Part shown: positions 25,132 to 33,794 of the stretch, piece by piece
Position numbering within the stretch: position 1 is the first letter of the stretch
Layout: each line of letters opens with the position of its first letter
Assembly: GCF_001590605.1 (NCBI RefSeq)
Contig: NZ_CP014504.1
Span: 3,968,001 to 4,032,000 of the forward strand
Source: Pedobacter cryoconitis
GTDB taxonomy: Bacteria; Bacteroidota; Bacteroidia; Sphingobacteriales; Sphingobacteriaceae
DNA length: 64,000 nt
Direction: 5' to 3'
The notes under the pieces: model-generated
The model's database searches: none
The model's input: the letters and a program-made list of their open reading frames with translations, nothing else
What the model was told of the DNA's origin: nothing
Program-made: the position numbers and the translations under genes

Positions 25132-27384
25132 ATGAATTTTTTACAACAGAACTTAATTTACTTCATCCCACTATTTGGCCTCGTTGGGATACTAGTTATG
25201 GCCTTCCAAAGTGCCTGGGTGACCCGGCAGGAAGCAGGAGACAAAAACATGTCTGAACTCGCAGGTTATATAGCAGATGGCGCTATGGCTTTTTTGAAAG
25301 CAGAATGGAAAGTACTCAGTTATTTTGTGATCATAGCAGGAATCTTACTTGCCTGGTCTGGCACACTAACCGGAAGTGCCGCAAACCCCATCCACTCCAG
25401 TCCCATTATCGCTGTCGCCTTTCTTATTGGTGCAGTATTTTCAGCCTTAGCAGGCTATTTAGGAATGCGTATTGCTACAAAGGCCAATGTCAGAACCACA
25501 CAAGCAGCCAGAACAAGCTTAGCGCAGGCACTAAAAGTTTCCTTCAGAGGAGGAACAGTGATGGGATTTGGTGTTGCAGGCCTGGCCATTCTCGGTCTGG
25601 GTACCCTGTTCATTATCCTTTACCACACCTTCGTACACCCTGGCTCTCCGGAATCTTCAGCAGAATTGAAAAAGACTATTGAAGTACTTGCAGGTTTCTC
25701 ACTAGGTGCAGAAAGTATTGCCCTTTTTGCCAGAGTTGGCGGAGGGATTTATACCAAAGCAGCAGATGTTGGCGCTGACCTTGTAGGAAAAGTAGAAGCA
25801 GGGATCCCAGAAGACGATGTACGTAACCCTGCTACTATTGCAGATAACGTAGGTGATAATGTTGGCGACGTAGCCGGTATGGGCGCAGATTTATTCGGCT
25901 CTTACGTTGCAACAATTCTGGCGACCATGGTATTAGGGCAAGAAATTGTTTCGGAGGATTTGTTCGGAGGTATGGCCCCCGTACTCTTACCTATGCTGAT
26001 TGCAGGACTAGGATTAATTTTCTCAATCGTAGCCTCCCTGTTTGTTAAAATCAATAAAGAAACCGATAGCGTACAAAGCGCATTGAATATAGGAAACTGG
26101 TTATCTATCATCCTAACCGCAATCGCCTCTTACTTCGCCGTTCGCTGGCTGCTACCTCCGGTTATGTCTATCCGCGGATTTGAATTTACTCAGCTATCCG
26201 TTTACTATGCCATACTCATCGGTTTGGCAGTAGGTACACTTATGAGCCTGATCACAGAATACTATACCGCGATGGGCAACCGTCCGGTAAACTCAATTAT
26301 TCAGCAATCCTCTACAGGACATGCAACCAACATTATTGGCGGACTTTCAGTAGGTATGGAATCCACAGTATTACCCATTCTGGTACTGGCGGCAGGAATA
26401 TATGCCTCTTATTACTTTGCAGGCTTTTATGGTGTGGCTATTGCCGCAGCCGGAATGATGGCTACCACAGCTATGCAACTGGCTATCGATGCTTTTGGAC
26501 CAATTGCCGATAACGCAGGTGGAATAGCAGAAATGAGCGGATTACCGAAAGAAGTCAGGGAACGTACAGACATGCTTGATGCCGTAGGAAATACCACCGC
26601 AGCTACAGGAAAAGGCTTTGCAATTGCCTCAGCAGCACTAACCTCTCTTGCCTTGTTTGCTGCATTCGCAGGAATTTCAGGTATTACCTCTATTGATATC
26701 TATAAAGCAAATGTACTGGCAGGCCTGTTCGTAGGTGGTATGATCCCTTTCATCTTCTCTTCTCTTTGTATTGCGGCAGTAGGCCGGGCAGCAATGGCCA
26801 TGGTACAAGAAGTAAGGAGACAGTTTAAAGAAATCCCGGGGATTATGGAATATAAAGCCAAACCGGAATATGAAAAATGCGTTGCCATTTCTACAGAAGC
26901 CTCTATTCGTGAAATGATGCTTCCCGGGGCGATCGCCTTAATCGTACCTATTATTGTAGGTTTCACCTTTGGCCCCGAAGTACTCGGAGGTCTGCTTGCA
27001 GGGGTAACAGTTTCTGGCGTTTTGATGGGAATCTTCCAATCCAATGCCGGTGGTGCATGGGATAATGCGAAGAAATCATTTGAAAAAGGAGTTATGATTG
27101 AAGGCAAAATGGAATATAAAGGATCAGACCCGCATAAAGCATCCGTAACTGGAGATACTGTAGGAGATCCATTCAAAGACACTTCAGGCCCATCAATGAA
27201 CATCCTGATCAAACTGATGTCTATCGTTTCGCTGATCATTGCACCACATATCGCTGTAGGAATCAGTAACCCTGGTACCACAGAGATCAGAAAAGAAATA
27301 CAGATCAGTAAATCGACTGACTCCAAAGGAAAAATCAAGATTGATACCGTTAAAAATGTAACCGATACCCTGATCCATCCTTAA
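25132..27384 (+). CDS. hppA: K+-dependent membrane-bound pyrophosphatase, probable ion pump
   Basis: A 750-residue, ~16-helix ion pump that couples PPi hydrolysis to cation export. The PPi-binding signature DNVGDNVGDVAGM is at ~238-250. GNTTAATGKG (A490, G493) is the K+-dependent form; K+-independent enzymes have Lys and Thr at these positions. The ion-gate glutamate normally found in TM6 (DLFE or DLFGSYAE) is absent: this protein reads DLFGSYVAT (254-262). Instead TM5 has GAES with E194. A TM5 glutamate is reported for a Flavobacterium-type group of K+-dependent H+-PPases, so H+ pumping is the likelier assignment, though Na+ cannot be excluded. It is followed by a terminator. Confidence 0.93.
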   Translation: MNFLQQNLIYFIPLFGLVGILVMAFQSAWVTRQEAGDKNMSELAGYIADGAMAFLKAEWKVLSYFVIIAGILLAWSGTLTGSAANPIHSSPIIAVAFLIGAVFSALAGYLGMRIATKANVRTTQAARTSLAQALKVSFRGGTVMGFGVAGLAILGLGTLFIILYHTFVHPGSPESSAELKKTIEVLAGFSLGAESIALFARVGGGIYTKAADVGADLVGKVEAGIPEDDVRNPATIADNVGDNVGDVAGMGADLFGSYVATILATMVLGQEIVSEDLFGGMAPVLLPMLIAGLGLIFSIVASLFVKINKETDSVQSALNIGNWLSIILTAIASYFAVRWLLPPVMSIRGFEFTQLSVYYAILIGLAVGTLMSLITEYYTAMGNRPVNSIIQQSSTGHATNIIGGLSVGMESTVLPILVLAAGIYASYYFAGFYGVAIAAAGMMATTAMQLAIDAFGPIADNAGGIAEMSGLPKEVRERTDMLDAVGNTTAATGKGFAIASAALTSLALFAAFAGISGITSIDIYKANVLAGLFVGGMIPFIFSSLCIAAVGRAAMAMVQEVRRQFKEIPGIMEYKAKPEYEKCVAISTEASIREMMLPGAIALIVPIIVGFTFGPEVLGGLLAGVTVSGVLMGIFQSNAGGAWDNAKKSFEKGVMIEGKMEYKGSDPHKASVTGDTVGDPFKDTSGPSMNILIKLMSIVSLIIAPHIAVGISNPGTTEIRKEIQISKSTDSKGKIKIDTVKNVTDTLIHP

Positions 27385-27407
27385 CCAATCCATATATTGT
27401 TCTGAAT

Positions 27408-27436
27408 AAAAGGGATTTCCAAAACAAATCCCTTTT
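27408..27436 (+). terminator. intrinsic terminator of hppA
   Basis: AAAAGGGATTT / AAATCCCTTTT with a 7-nt loop, followed by ATTTTT. The same stem and the same downstream 30 bases recur after the first tandem permease. Confidence 0.8.
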
Positions 27437-27456
27437 ATTTTTAAATATATTTTAAT

Positions 27457-27464
27457 TAGGTTTG
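27457..27464 (+). promoter_or_regulatory. -7 promoter box of tandem permease copy 1
   Basis: TAGGTTTG fits TAnnTTTG. It lies 42 bp before the ATG at 27507, inside a block (ATTTTTAAATATATTTTAAT followed by TAGGTTTG) that is repeated identically before copy 2. Confidence 0.6.
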
Positions 27465-27506
27465 GCCTTGAACTAACCGATAAAAAAACAAACAACCAAA
27501 CTCACT

Positions 27507-28979
27507 ATGTTATTTAAAAAATCTATCCCACAACTATTGGCTGAAGCGAATGAGAGTGGCGAGGGCACTTTAAAGCGTACCCTAACCAGTTTCAACCTGG
27601 TAGCTCTAGGCGTTGGTGCTATTATTGGTGCAGGATTATTCTCTCTTACAGGTATCGCATCGGCAGATAATGCCGGGCCTGCAGTAATATTATCCTTCAT
27701 TATAGCCGCAATTGGTTGTGGATTTGCAGGTCTTTGTTATGCAGAATTTGCCTCTATGATTCCTGTTGCCGGCAGTGCTTATACTTACTCTTATGCTACA
27801 ATGGGAGAATTTATGGCCTGGATCATTGGCTGGGATTTAGTTCTTGAATACGCCTTAGGCTCAGCTACAGTTGCCTCTAGCTGGTCTCAATACTTCTCAC
27901 AGTTCCTGCTGGAATTCGGCATCCATTTCCCCACGAACCTATTACACGGCCCATGGGAAGGTGGAATCGTCAATCTGCCAGCAATTATAATTGTTTGTTT
28001 ATTATCCTTACTGCTGATGAGAGGTACCAAAGACTCTTCATCTGTCAATAACGTATTGGTTATTGTGAAAGTAGTAGTGGTATTGATCTTTATTATTTTA
28101 GGATGGAGCTTTATCAACCCAACCAATCACCACCCGTTCATCCCGGTTAACCCAGGTGAAGAAGCTGTTAAAGCAGGGACTAAAGGTTTCTTTGAATTCT
28201 TTGCCAGTGATGACTTCGGACACTTCGGTATCAGTGGTATCCTGCGTGGTGCAGGTGTTGTTTTCTTTGCCTTTATCGGTTTTGATGCCGTAAGTACAGC
28301 AGCACAGGAAGCTAAAAACCCACAAAAAGGGATGCCGATCGGTATTATCGGTTCATTGGTTGTATGTACCTTATTATATGTATTGTTCTCCTACGTGATG
28401 ACAGGACTGGAAAACTATACCAAATTTGCTGGTGATGCCAAACCAGTTGCTACAGCCTTCGCGCAAACAGGATATACTTTCTTAAACCGCTTTTTAATGA
28501 TAGCCATTCTTGCTGGTTATACCTCAGTAATCCTGGTACTGCTCTTAGGACAAAGCCGTGTATTCTACAGTATGAGTAAAGACGGATTATTGCCTAAAGT
28601 ATTCTCAGAATTACATCCCAAAAATCAGACTCCATGGAAAACCAATCTGGCATTCATGGTCTTCGTTAGTATTTTTGCAGGTTTTGTACCCGTATCAGAC
28701 TTAGGTCACATGGTGAGTATTGGTACCTTATTTGCCTTCTCACTGGTTTGTATCGGTGTATTGATTTTAAGAAAAACAGATCCTGGACTGGACAGACCTT
28801 TCCGTACTCCATGGGTTCCGTTCGTACCTGTTATGGGTATTATTGTTTGTGTACTGATGATGGCTTCCCTGCCTATTGTAAGCTGGGAACGTTTAGCAAT
28901 CTGGATGGCCTTAGGTGTTATCATTTACATGGCCTATAGTAAAAAACACAGCAAGATCAGAAATGAGTACAAAGGATAA
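27507..28979 (+). CDS. APC superfamily amino acid permease (CAT type), tandem copy 1
   Basis: A 490-residue membrane protein with 12 predicted helices. The first helix carries GVGAIIGAGLFSLTGIA, the substrate-contact region of the cationic amino acid transporter (CAT) branch, and GFDAVSTAAQEAKNPQKGMP is the usual TM6-loop motif. It is nearly identical to the next gene; most changes are conservative. It has its own promoter box and a terminator on each side, so the copies are separate transcription units. The substrate is unknown. Confidence 0.92.
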   Translation: MLFKKSIPQLLAEANESGEGTLKRTLTSFNLVALGVGAIIGAGLFSLTGIASADNAGPAVILSFIIAAIGCGFAGLCYAEFASMIPVAGSAYTYSYATMGEFMAWIIGWDLVLEYALGSATVASSWSQYFSQFLLEFGIHFPTNLLHGPWEGGIVNLPAIIIVCLLSLLLMRGTKDSSSVNNVLVIVKVVVVLIFIILGWSFINPTNHHPFIPVNPGEEAVKAGTKGFFEFFASDDFGHFGISGILRGAGVVFFAFIGFDAVSTAAQEAKNPQKGMPIGIIGSLVVCTLLYVLFSYVMTGLENYTKFAGDAKPVATAFAQTGYTFLNRFLMIAILAGYTSVILVLLLGQSRVFYSMSKDGLLPKVFSELHPKNQTPWKTNLAFMVFVSIFAGFVPVSDLGHMVSIGTLFAFSLVCIGVLILRKTDPGLDRPFRTPWVPFVPVMGIIVCVLMMASLPIVSWERLAIWMALGVIIYMAYSKKHSKIRNEYKG

Positions 28980-29040
28980 GCATTTATCCAGGTGACAGCC
29001 ACAAGGTTAATCCTTGATTGCTCCATATATTATATTGAAT

Positions 29041-29069
29041 AAAAGGGATTTTCAACGAGAATCCCTTTT
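29041..29069 (+). terminator. intrinsic terminator of tandem permease copy 1
   Basis: AAAAGGGATT / AATCCCTTTT stem extended by three further pairs (one G-T), 3-nt loop, followed by ATTTTT. A duplicate of the terminator at 27408-27436 with a different loop. Confidence 0.8.
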
Positions 29070-29089
29070 ATTTTTAAATATATTTTAAT

Positions 29090-29097
29090 TAGGTTTG
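29090..29097 (+). promoter_or_regulatory. -7 promoter box of tandem permease copy 2
   Basis: TAGGTTTG within the same ~35-bp block as before copy 1. It lies 54 bp before the ATG at 29152. Confidence 0.6.
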
Positions 29098-29151
29098 AAA
29101 TTGAATTAACCCTATCCTAAAAACAAAAAACTTAAAACTATCCATTAACTT

Positions 29152-30636
29152 ATGTTATTTAAAAAATCTATCCCACAATTATTAGCTGAGGCAAATGAGA
29201 GTGGCGAGGGTACGCTAAAACGTTCTTTAACCAGTTTCAACTTAGTTGCCTTAGGCGTTGGTGCTATCATTGGTGCAGGATTATTCTCTCTTACAGGTAT
29301 CGCAGCAGCAGACAATGCTGGTCCGGCAGTAATATTATCCTTTATCATTGCAGCAGTTGGTTGTGGTTTCGCAGGTCTTTGTTATGCAGAATTTGCCTCT
29401 ATGATTCCTGTTGCCGGTAGTGCTTATACTTACTCTTATGCCACAATGGGAGAATTTATGGCCTGGATCATTGGCTGGGATTTAGTCCTTGAATATGCAT
29501 TAAGTGCGGCTACCGTTGCTTCCAGCTGGTCCCAATACTTCTCACAGTTCCTGTTAGAATTCGGTATACATTTTCCTCAAAACCTGTTACACGGCCCATG
29601 GGAAGGTGGAATAATTAATGTGCCAGCAATTGTTATTGTTTGCTTATTATCCCTGTTATTAATGAGAGGCACTAAAGACTCTTCCTCTGTCAATAACGTA
29701 TTGGTTATTGTGAAAGTAGCAGTAGTATTGATCTTTATTATTTTAGGATGGAGCTTTATCAATCCTGCCAACCACCACCCATTTATCCCGGTTAACCCAG
29801 GAGAAGACGCTGTGAAAGCAGGCACAAGAGGATTCATGGAATTCTTTTCGAGTGATGACTTCGGGCACTTTGGTATTAGCGGTGTATTACGTGGAGCAGG
29901 TGTTGTGTTTTTTGCCTTTATCGGTTTTGATGCCGTAAGTACAGCAGCACAGGAAGCTAAAAACCCACAAAAAGGAATGCCAATTGGTATTATCGGTTCC
30001 CTGATTGTTTGTACCTTATTATATGTATTGTTCTCTTACGTGATGACAGGACTGGAAAACTACACCAAATTTGCTGGTGATGCCAAACCAGTTGCCACTG
30101 CCTTTGCACAAACAGGCTATACCTTCTTAAACCGCTTTTTAATGATTGCCATTCTTGCTGGTTATACCTCAGTAATCCTGGTGATGTTATTAGGACAAAG
30201 CCGTGTGTTCTACAGCATGAGTAAAGATGGATTATTACCTAAAATATTCTCAGACCTTCACCCTAAAAACCAGACTCCATGGAAAACCAACCTTGTGTTT
30301 ATGGTTTTCGTAAGTATCTTCACTGGCTTTGTGCCCGTATCAGACTTAGGCCACATGGTAAGTATCGGTACCTTATTTGCCTTCTCACTGGTTTGTATTG
30401 GTGTATTGATCCTGAGAAAAACAAATCCTGAACTTGAAAGACCATTCCGTACCCCATGGGTTCCTTTGGTTCCTATCTTAGGTATCGTAGTTTGTGTACT
30501 GATGATGGCTTCCCTGCCTATCGTAAGCTGGGAACGTTTAGCAATCTGGATGGCCCTGGGTGTAGTTATCTATTACGCTTACAGCAAGAAACATAGCAAA
30601 ATCAGAAAAGAATATAATGACAGCTTATTGAAATAA
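29152..30636 (+). CDS. APC superfamily amino acid permease (CAT type), tandem copy 2
   Basis: A 494-residue protein that aligns end to end with copy 1, including the identical N-terminus MLFKKSIPQLLAEANESGEG. Differences concentrate in TM4 (LSAATVASSW against LGSATVASSW), the extracellular loop near residue 155, and the C-terminal tail, which is longer here (RKEYNDSLLK). Identity is high at the DNA level too, with many synonymous changes, so the duplication is not brand new. Dosage or slightly different specificity are both possible. Confidence 0.92.
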   Translation: MLFKKSIPQLLAEANESGEGTLKRSLTSFNLVALGVGAIIGAGLFSLTGIAAADNAGPAVILSFIIAAVGCGFAGLCYAEFASMIPVAGSAYTYSYATMGEFMAWIIGWDLVLEYALSAATVASSWSQYFSQFLLEFGIHFPQNLLHGPWEGGIINVPAIVIVCLLSLLLMRGTKDSSSVNNVLVIVKVAVVLIFIILGWSFINPANHHPFIPVNPGEDAVKAGTRGFMEFFSSDDFGHFGISGVLRGAGVVFFAFIGFDAVSTAAQEAKNPQKGMPIGIIGSLIVCTLLYVLFSYVMTGLENYTKFAGDAKPVATAFAQTGYTFLNRFLMIAILAGYTSVILVMLLGQSRVFYSMSKDGLLPKIFSDLHPKNQTPWKTNLVFMVFVSIFTGFVPVSDLGHMVSIGTLFAFSLVCIGVLILRKTNPELERPFRTPWVPLVPILGIVVCVLMMASLPIVSWERLAIWMALGVVIYYAYSKKHSKIRKEYNDSLLK

Positions 30637-30660
30637 GCAAGTTATAAAAATGAATAAAAT

Positions 30661-30689
30661 AAAAAAGCCGCTTATAAGTGGCTTTTTTA
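30661..30689 (+). terminator. intrinsic terminator of tandem permease copy 2
   Basis: AAAAAGCC-g-CTTATAAG-t-GGCTTTTT, a compact stem flanked by A and T tracts. It overlaps a GTG (30678) that opens the longer frame of the next gene, which argues against that start. Confidence 0.8.
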
Positions 30690-30722
30690 TTTTATTCATT
30701 TTACATTTACACAAAAAACACC

Positions 30723-31289
30723 ATGAAATTCAATCTAAGTCAAATACTCTCAACCTCAATGGTTTTGTTTGCGATCATTGATATCTTAGGTGCTATTCCT
30801 GTAGTAATCCAGCTCCGCAGTAAAGCTGGTCATATCGAGTCAGAAAAAGCGACAATTGTGGCGACTTCGCTCATGATTATTTTTCTTTTCGCAGGAGAAA
30901 CCCTCTTGAAGATTATCGGGCTGGATGTACAATCTTTTGCCATTGCCGGTTCCCTGGTTATCTTTTGTATCGCCATGGAAATGGTCTTAGGACTTACCCT
31001 ATTTCATGAAGACGCTCCCGAAACGGTTTCTATCGTTCCTTTAGCCTTTCCGCTGATTGCAGGTGCAGGAACCATGACAACCTTGCTCTCCCTTAAAACC
31101 GAATACGATACCCAAAATATCATTGTCGGTATCCTGATCAATATGACATTCGTTTACTTTGTACTAAAGAACACCGAACGTCTGGAAAAGCTATTTGGAA
31201 AATCAGGGTTAAATGTATTGAGAAAGGCATTTGGTGTCATCTTACTCGCTATTGCAATTAAGCTATTCAGAAGTAACACAGGCTTATAA
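30723..31289 (+). CDS. MarC family integral membrane protein
   Basis: A 188-residue protein with six predicted transmembrane helices and the family's patterns (FAIIDILGAIPV in TM1, AGSLVIFCIAMEMVLG, and PLAFPLIAGAGTMTTLLS). MarC/UPF0056 proteins have no proven function; the old multiple-antibiotic-resistance link was withdrawn. The frame can be opened to 30678 with a GTG, but that lies inside the preceding terminator; the ATG at 30723 is the likely start. It is followed by a hairpin shared with the convergent methyltransferase gene. Confidence 0.9.
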   Translation: MKFNLSQILSTSMVLFAIIDILGAIPVVIQLRSKAGHIESEKATIVATSLMIIFLFAGETLLKIIGLDVQSFAIAGSLVIFCIAMEMVLGLTLFHEDAPETVSIVPLAFPLIAGAGTMTTLLSLKTEYDTQNIIVGILINMTFVYFVLKNTERLEKLFGKSGLNVLRKAFGVILLAIAIKLFRSNTGL

Positions 31290-31305
31290 AATCCCTATAC
31301 GAAAA

Positions 31306-31338
31306 AAGGGTTTGAATGAAAATTTCAGACAAACCCTT
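31306..31338. terminator. bidirectional terminator between marC-type and RsmB-type genes
   Basis: AAGGGTTTG / CAAACCCTT, with an inner TGAA/TTCA pairing. A-rich before and pyrimidine-rich after, between two convergent stop codons. Confidence 0.65.
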
Positions 31339-31357
31339 CTTCTATCAATTGAATTCC

Positions 31358-32524
31358 TTAATCCTTTTTAATCAGCCTTGCGATGAACATCGTATCGGCC
31401 TTATCATTGTAACCTGTAATGCTCTGCATACTTTCCAATGTCAACGGTAAATTAGCAAGCAGATACTCAATCACCTCTTCATTCTCTTTCTTAAATACCG
31501 AACAGGTGATATAAAGCAACGGTTTACCTGTTTTCAGATATTTCACAACCCGTTCCGCAATACTCTTCTGAAGTTTGGAGAAGTAATCTATTTTATGTGC
31601 ATCAAAATGAACCAGCATTTCTGGTGTACGCCCCCAGGTTCCTGATCCCGTACAAGGCGCATCCAGTATAATCCCGTCAAACACATAGTCATGCAAATCC
31701 TGCGCATTGTTCTGTAACAGATCCAGCACCTTTTTATGATACTTCTTAATGCCGGCAGCTTCAAAACGCTCATCCAGGTTATGCAGGCTATTTTCCCTCA
31801 CATCACTCACCAGCAATTCTATTTTAGGCTGCATATCATGTAGCAGGAGAGACTTTCCGCCAGAAGCAGCACAACAATCCCACCAGTAATCATAAGGCTG
31901 CGGAGCAAAGAATTCGCCGGTTTTCTGAGAAGACAAATCCTGAACCTGGTAATACTGATCCTCAGGCAACAACTTCTCCAATTTCGTTCCATTCGGCAAA
32001 GCCAATGTTTGCGCACTGATCTCCTTCACCGCAACTTCTGCAGCTACCAGTAAATCGAATACCTTTTTATGGTGCACTGCCTTAATCCTCAGAAACAGAT
32101 CCGGCTGAATGAAAAACGATTGTAAAAAATCTGTAGTATCTATTCCTTCAGACAATTCAGCTGTAAAAGAAAAAACATCCGTTAACTTAAATTCCGGAAA
32201 AGTATCTTCAACCAGTTTTAACTTCGCTTGTACAGGCAACAACAATTGTTCTTTAAACTGAGGCAGATAATGATTGATCATCAGACTCTCTGTCTGATTA
32301 CACAGGAAATCTGCAATCGCAAGACGCAATAACTGTTTTTCTTTTTTAAGCGCCTGTCCTAAGCGGAAATAGCTATACAGATAGCGGGTTACCCAGCGTC
32401 TGTCTGACGAGCCCATTTGCTTGTGCTGTTTAAAATAAGTAAACAGGAACCTGTGCAAAGGTAAAACTCCATCATATTGCTTGAAGACATCCTCAAAGGA
32501 ACGTATCTGATATTCTAATTTCAT
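31358..32524 (-). CDS. RsmB/NOP2/Sun family RNA (cytosine-5) methyltransferase
   Basis: A 388-residue protein. An N-terminal helical domain (~1-150) is followed by a class I SAM methyltransferase: WWDCCAASGGKSLLL (motif I, ~214-228), motif IV DAPCTGSGTWG with C291, and motif VI TCSV with C341. In this family the motif VI cysteine attacks C6 of cytosine and the motif IV cysteine releases the product; both are present. The rRNA or tRNA position modified cannot be predicted. It lies 34 bp downstream of the lipoprotein gene on the same strand and may share its transcript. Confidence 0.9.
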   Translation of the reverse strand: MKLEYQIRSFEDVFKQYDGVLPLHRFLFTYFKQHKQMGSSDRRWVTRYLYSYFRLGQALKKEKQLLRLAIADFLCNQTESLMINHYLPQFKEQLLLPVQAKLKLVEDTFPEFKLTDVFSFTAELSEGIDTTDFLQSFFIQPDLFLRIKAVHHKKVFDLLVAAEVAVKEISAQTLALPNGTKLEKLLPEDQYYQVQDLSSQKTGEFFAPQPYDYWWDCCAASGGKSLLLHDMQPKIELLVSDVRENSLHNLDERFEAAGIKKYHKKVLDLLQNNAQDLHDYVFDGIILDAPCTGSGTWGRTPEMLVHFDAHKIDYFSKLQKSIAERVVKYLKTGKPLLYITCSVFKKENEEVIEYLLANLPLTLESMQSITGYNDKADTMFIARLIKKD

Positions 32525-32558
32525 TAGGTAATTTATTGTTTCAGCGGTAGATTAAACC

Positions 32559-33794
32559 TTATTCAATTGGATTTAACGCAAAGTTTTTGTATTCCAGCAA
32601 GAACAAACCCGTATTGATATAACCCAGTTTATCGTCTTTGATAAAGCGGAAAGAGTTTTCTAATCCATCATAGTGCTCCTGGGTAAGATGCTTCAGATAA
32701 CTGGCACCATGCTCAGCGAACAGCTTCCCGAAAAAGAACCCGATATCAAATCCTTTAAAAGAATACTCAGCCGGCTCAAACTTGTTAAGCTGACGGTATT
32801 TTCTGACAAAATTAATGACATCCCGGTTTTTATAATCCACAAAATAAGACGTCGTAATTCTGGTATGCAGTAATTGCAGTTTTTCAGTATTATAATTTTG
32901 CTTGCTCCAGTTTGGATGGCCAAATAACTCAACATTGCTGCCCGCAGTCTTCATTTTCGCCAGCTTATCTATACTGCCTACTACAAAAGCCCTGTCTGCC
33001 GAAGAAATCAGCACCGCATATTGCTTACCAGGAACCATTTTCGTTTCCATGGTAAATACAGAAGCATACTCCTGAAAAACATAACGTGAACCTCTGCCCT
33101 TTTGGAAATAATCACGCAATGGATCGCCCAGTACTTCATCTCCGGATTTCTTTGGATTGATCAGCACTACGATTGTTTTTCCCGGATCATACTCTCTTCT
33201 GATATAATCTCCGACTTTACCTGCATGCAGCTCAATATTATTCACAATAGAGATCAGGTTTGGATTATTGAACTCATTGGGATGTGTAGCAGCTAAAGGC
33301 GAAACTACAGGGATATTATTCGCGATAGAATAATTGGTCATAAACTTAACCCCATCAGGAAATACAGGGCCGATTATTAAGTTCGTCCCTGCCATCTGGC
33401 CAGACTTCAGTAAAGAAGTAATGTGCGCATTATTATCACGCGTATCCAGCACCTTAACTTTAAAGTTCATCCCGGCTGCCGCAGCAGAGTCGATCCCCAT
33501 TTTAAAGCCCTGATAAAAATCAATAGCCATCGCAGACTTTTCCAGTTCAGCTTTATTACCAGATTTAATTCTGGCGATGTTCAGGTTAAGCGGGATCAGT
33601 AAAGAGATATTGGCCTCAGTGAATTTCTTCTCTGAGGCTACCTCCTTTTTGCCTTCTTTATTTCCGATTTCTTTTTTAGGTGACTTATTTGTTCTGGTCT
33701 TTGGCGAACAGGCCGCCAGACAGCAACAAATAAATAGCAGACACCAGAATCTATTCCCACTCAATCGTTGCAGGTGGTTTTGAACTAATATCAT
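32559..33794 (-). CDS. lipoprotein with periplasmic ligand-binding (ABC substrate-binding-like) fold
   Basis: A 411-residue protein with a lipobox LAAC (C29) and a Lys-rich linker (~30-55). The rest resembles type I periplasmic binding proteins of the Leu/Ile/Val or LpoA kind (ISLLIPLNLN, AIDFYQGFKMGIDSAAAAG, NLIIGPVFPDGVKFMTNYS, VVSPLAATHPNEF). In Bacteroidota such proteins are often annotated as ABC-type substrate binders without permease genes nearby, as here, so an envelope role is possible. The ATG at 33794 lies 44 bp inside the end of guaA; a TTG at 33764 is an alternative. Confidence 0.8.
   Translation of the reverse strand: MILVQNHLQRLSGNRFWCLLFICCCLAACSPKTRTNKSPKKEIGNKEGKKEVASEKKFTEANISLLIPLNLNIARIKSGNKAELEKSAMAIDFYQGFKMGIDSAAAAGMNFKVKVLDTRDNNAHITSLLKSGQMAGTNLIIGPVFPDGVKFMTNYSIANNIPVVSPLAATHPNEFNNPNLISIVNNIELHAGKVGDYIRREYDPGKTIVVLINPKKSGDEVLGDPLRDYFQKGRGSRYVFQEYASVFTMETKMVPGKQYAVLISSADRAFVVGSIDKLAKMKTAGSNVELFGHPNWSKQNYNTEKLQLLHTRITTSYFVDYKNRDVINFVRKYRQLNKFEPAEYSFKGFDIGFFFGKLFAEHGASYLKHLTQEHYDGLENSFRFIKDDKLGYINTGLFLLEYKNFALNPIE

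Noticed and set aside
25132..27384. HppA called simply as a Na+ pump on the basis of K+ dependence
   Set aside because: The Na+-type DLFE motif is absent and the glutamate is in TM5, so the ion was left open with H+ preferred.
30678..30722. Longer MarC start at GTG 30678
   Set aside because: The codon lies in the terminator of the previous gene; the ATG at 30723 gives the usual family length.
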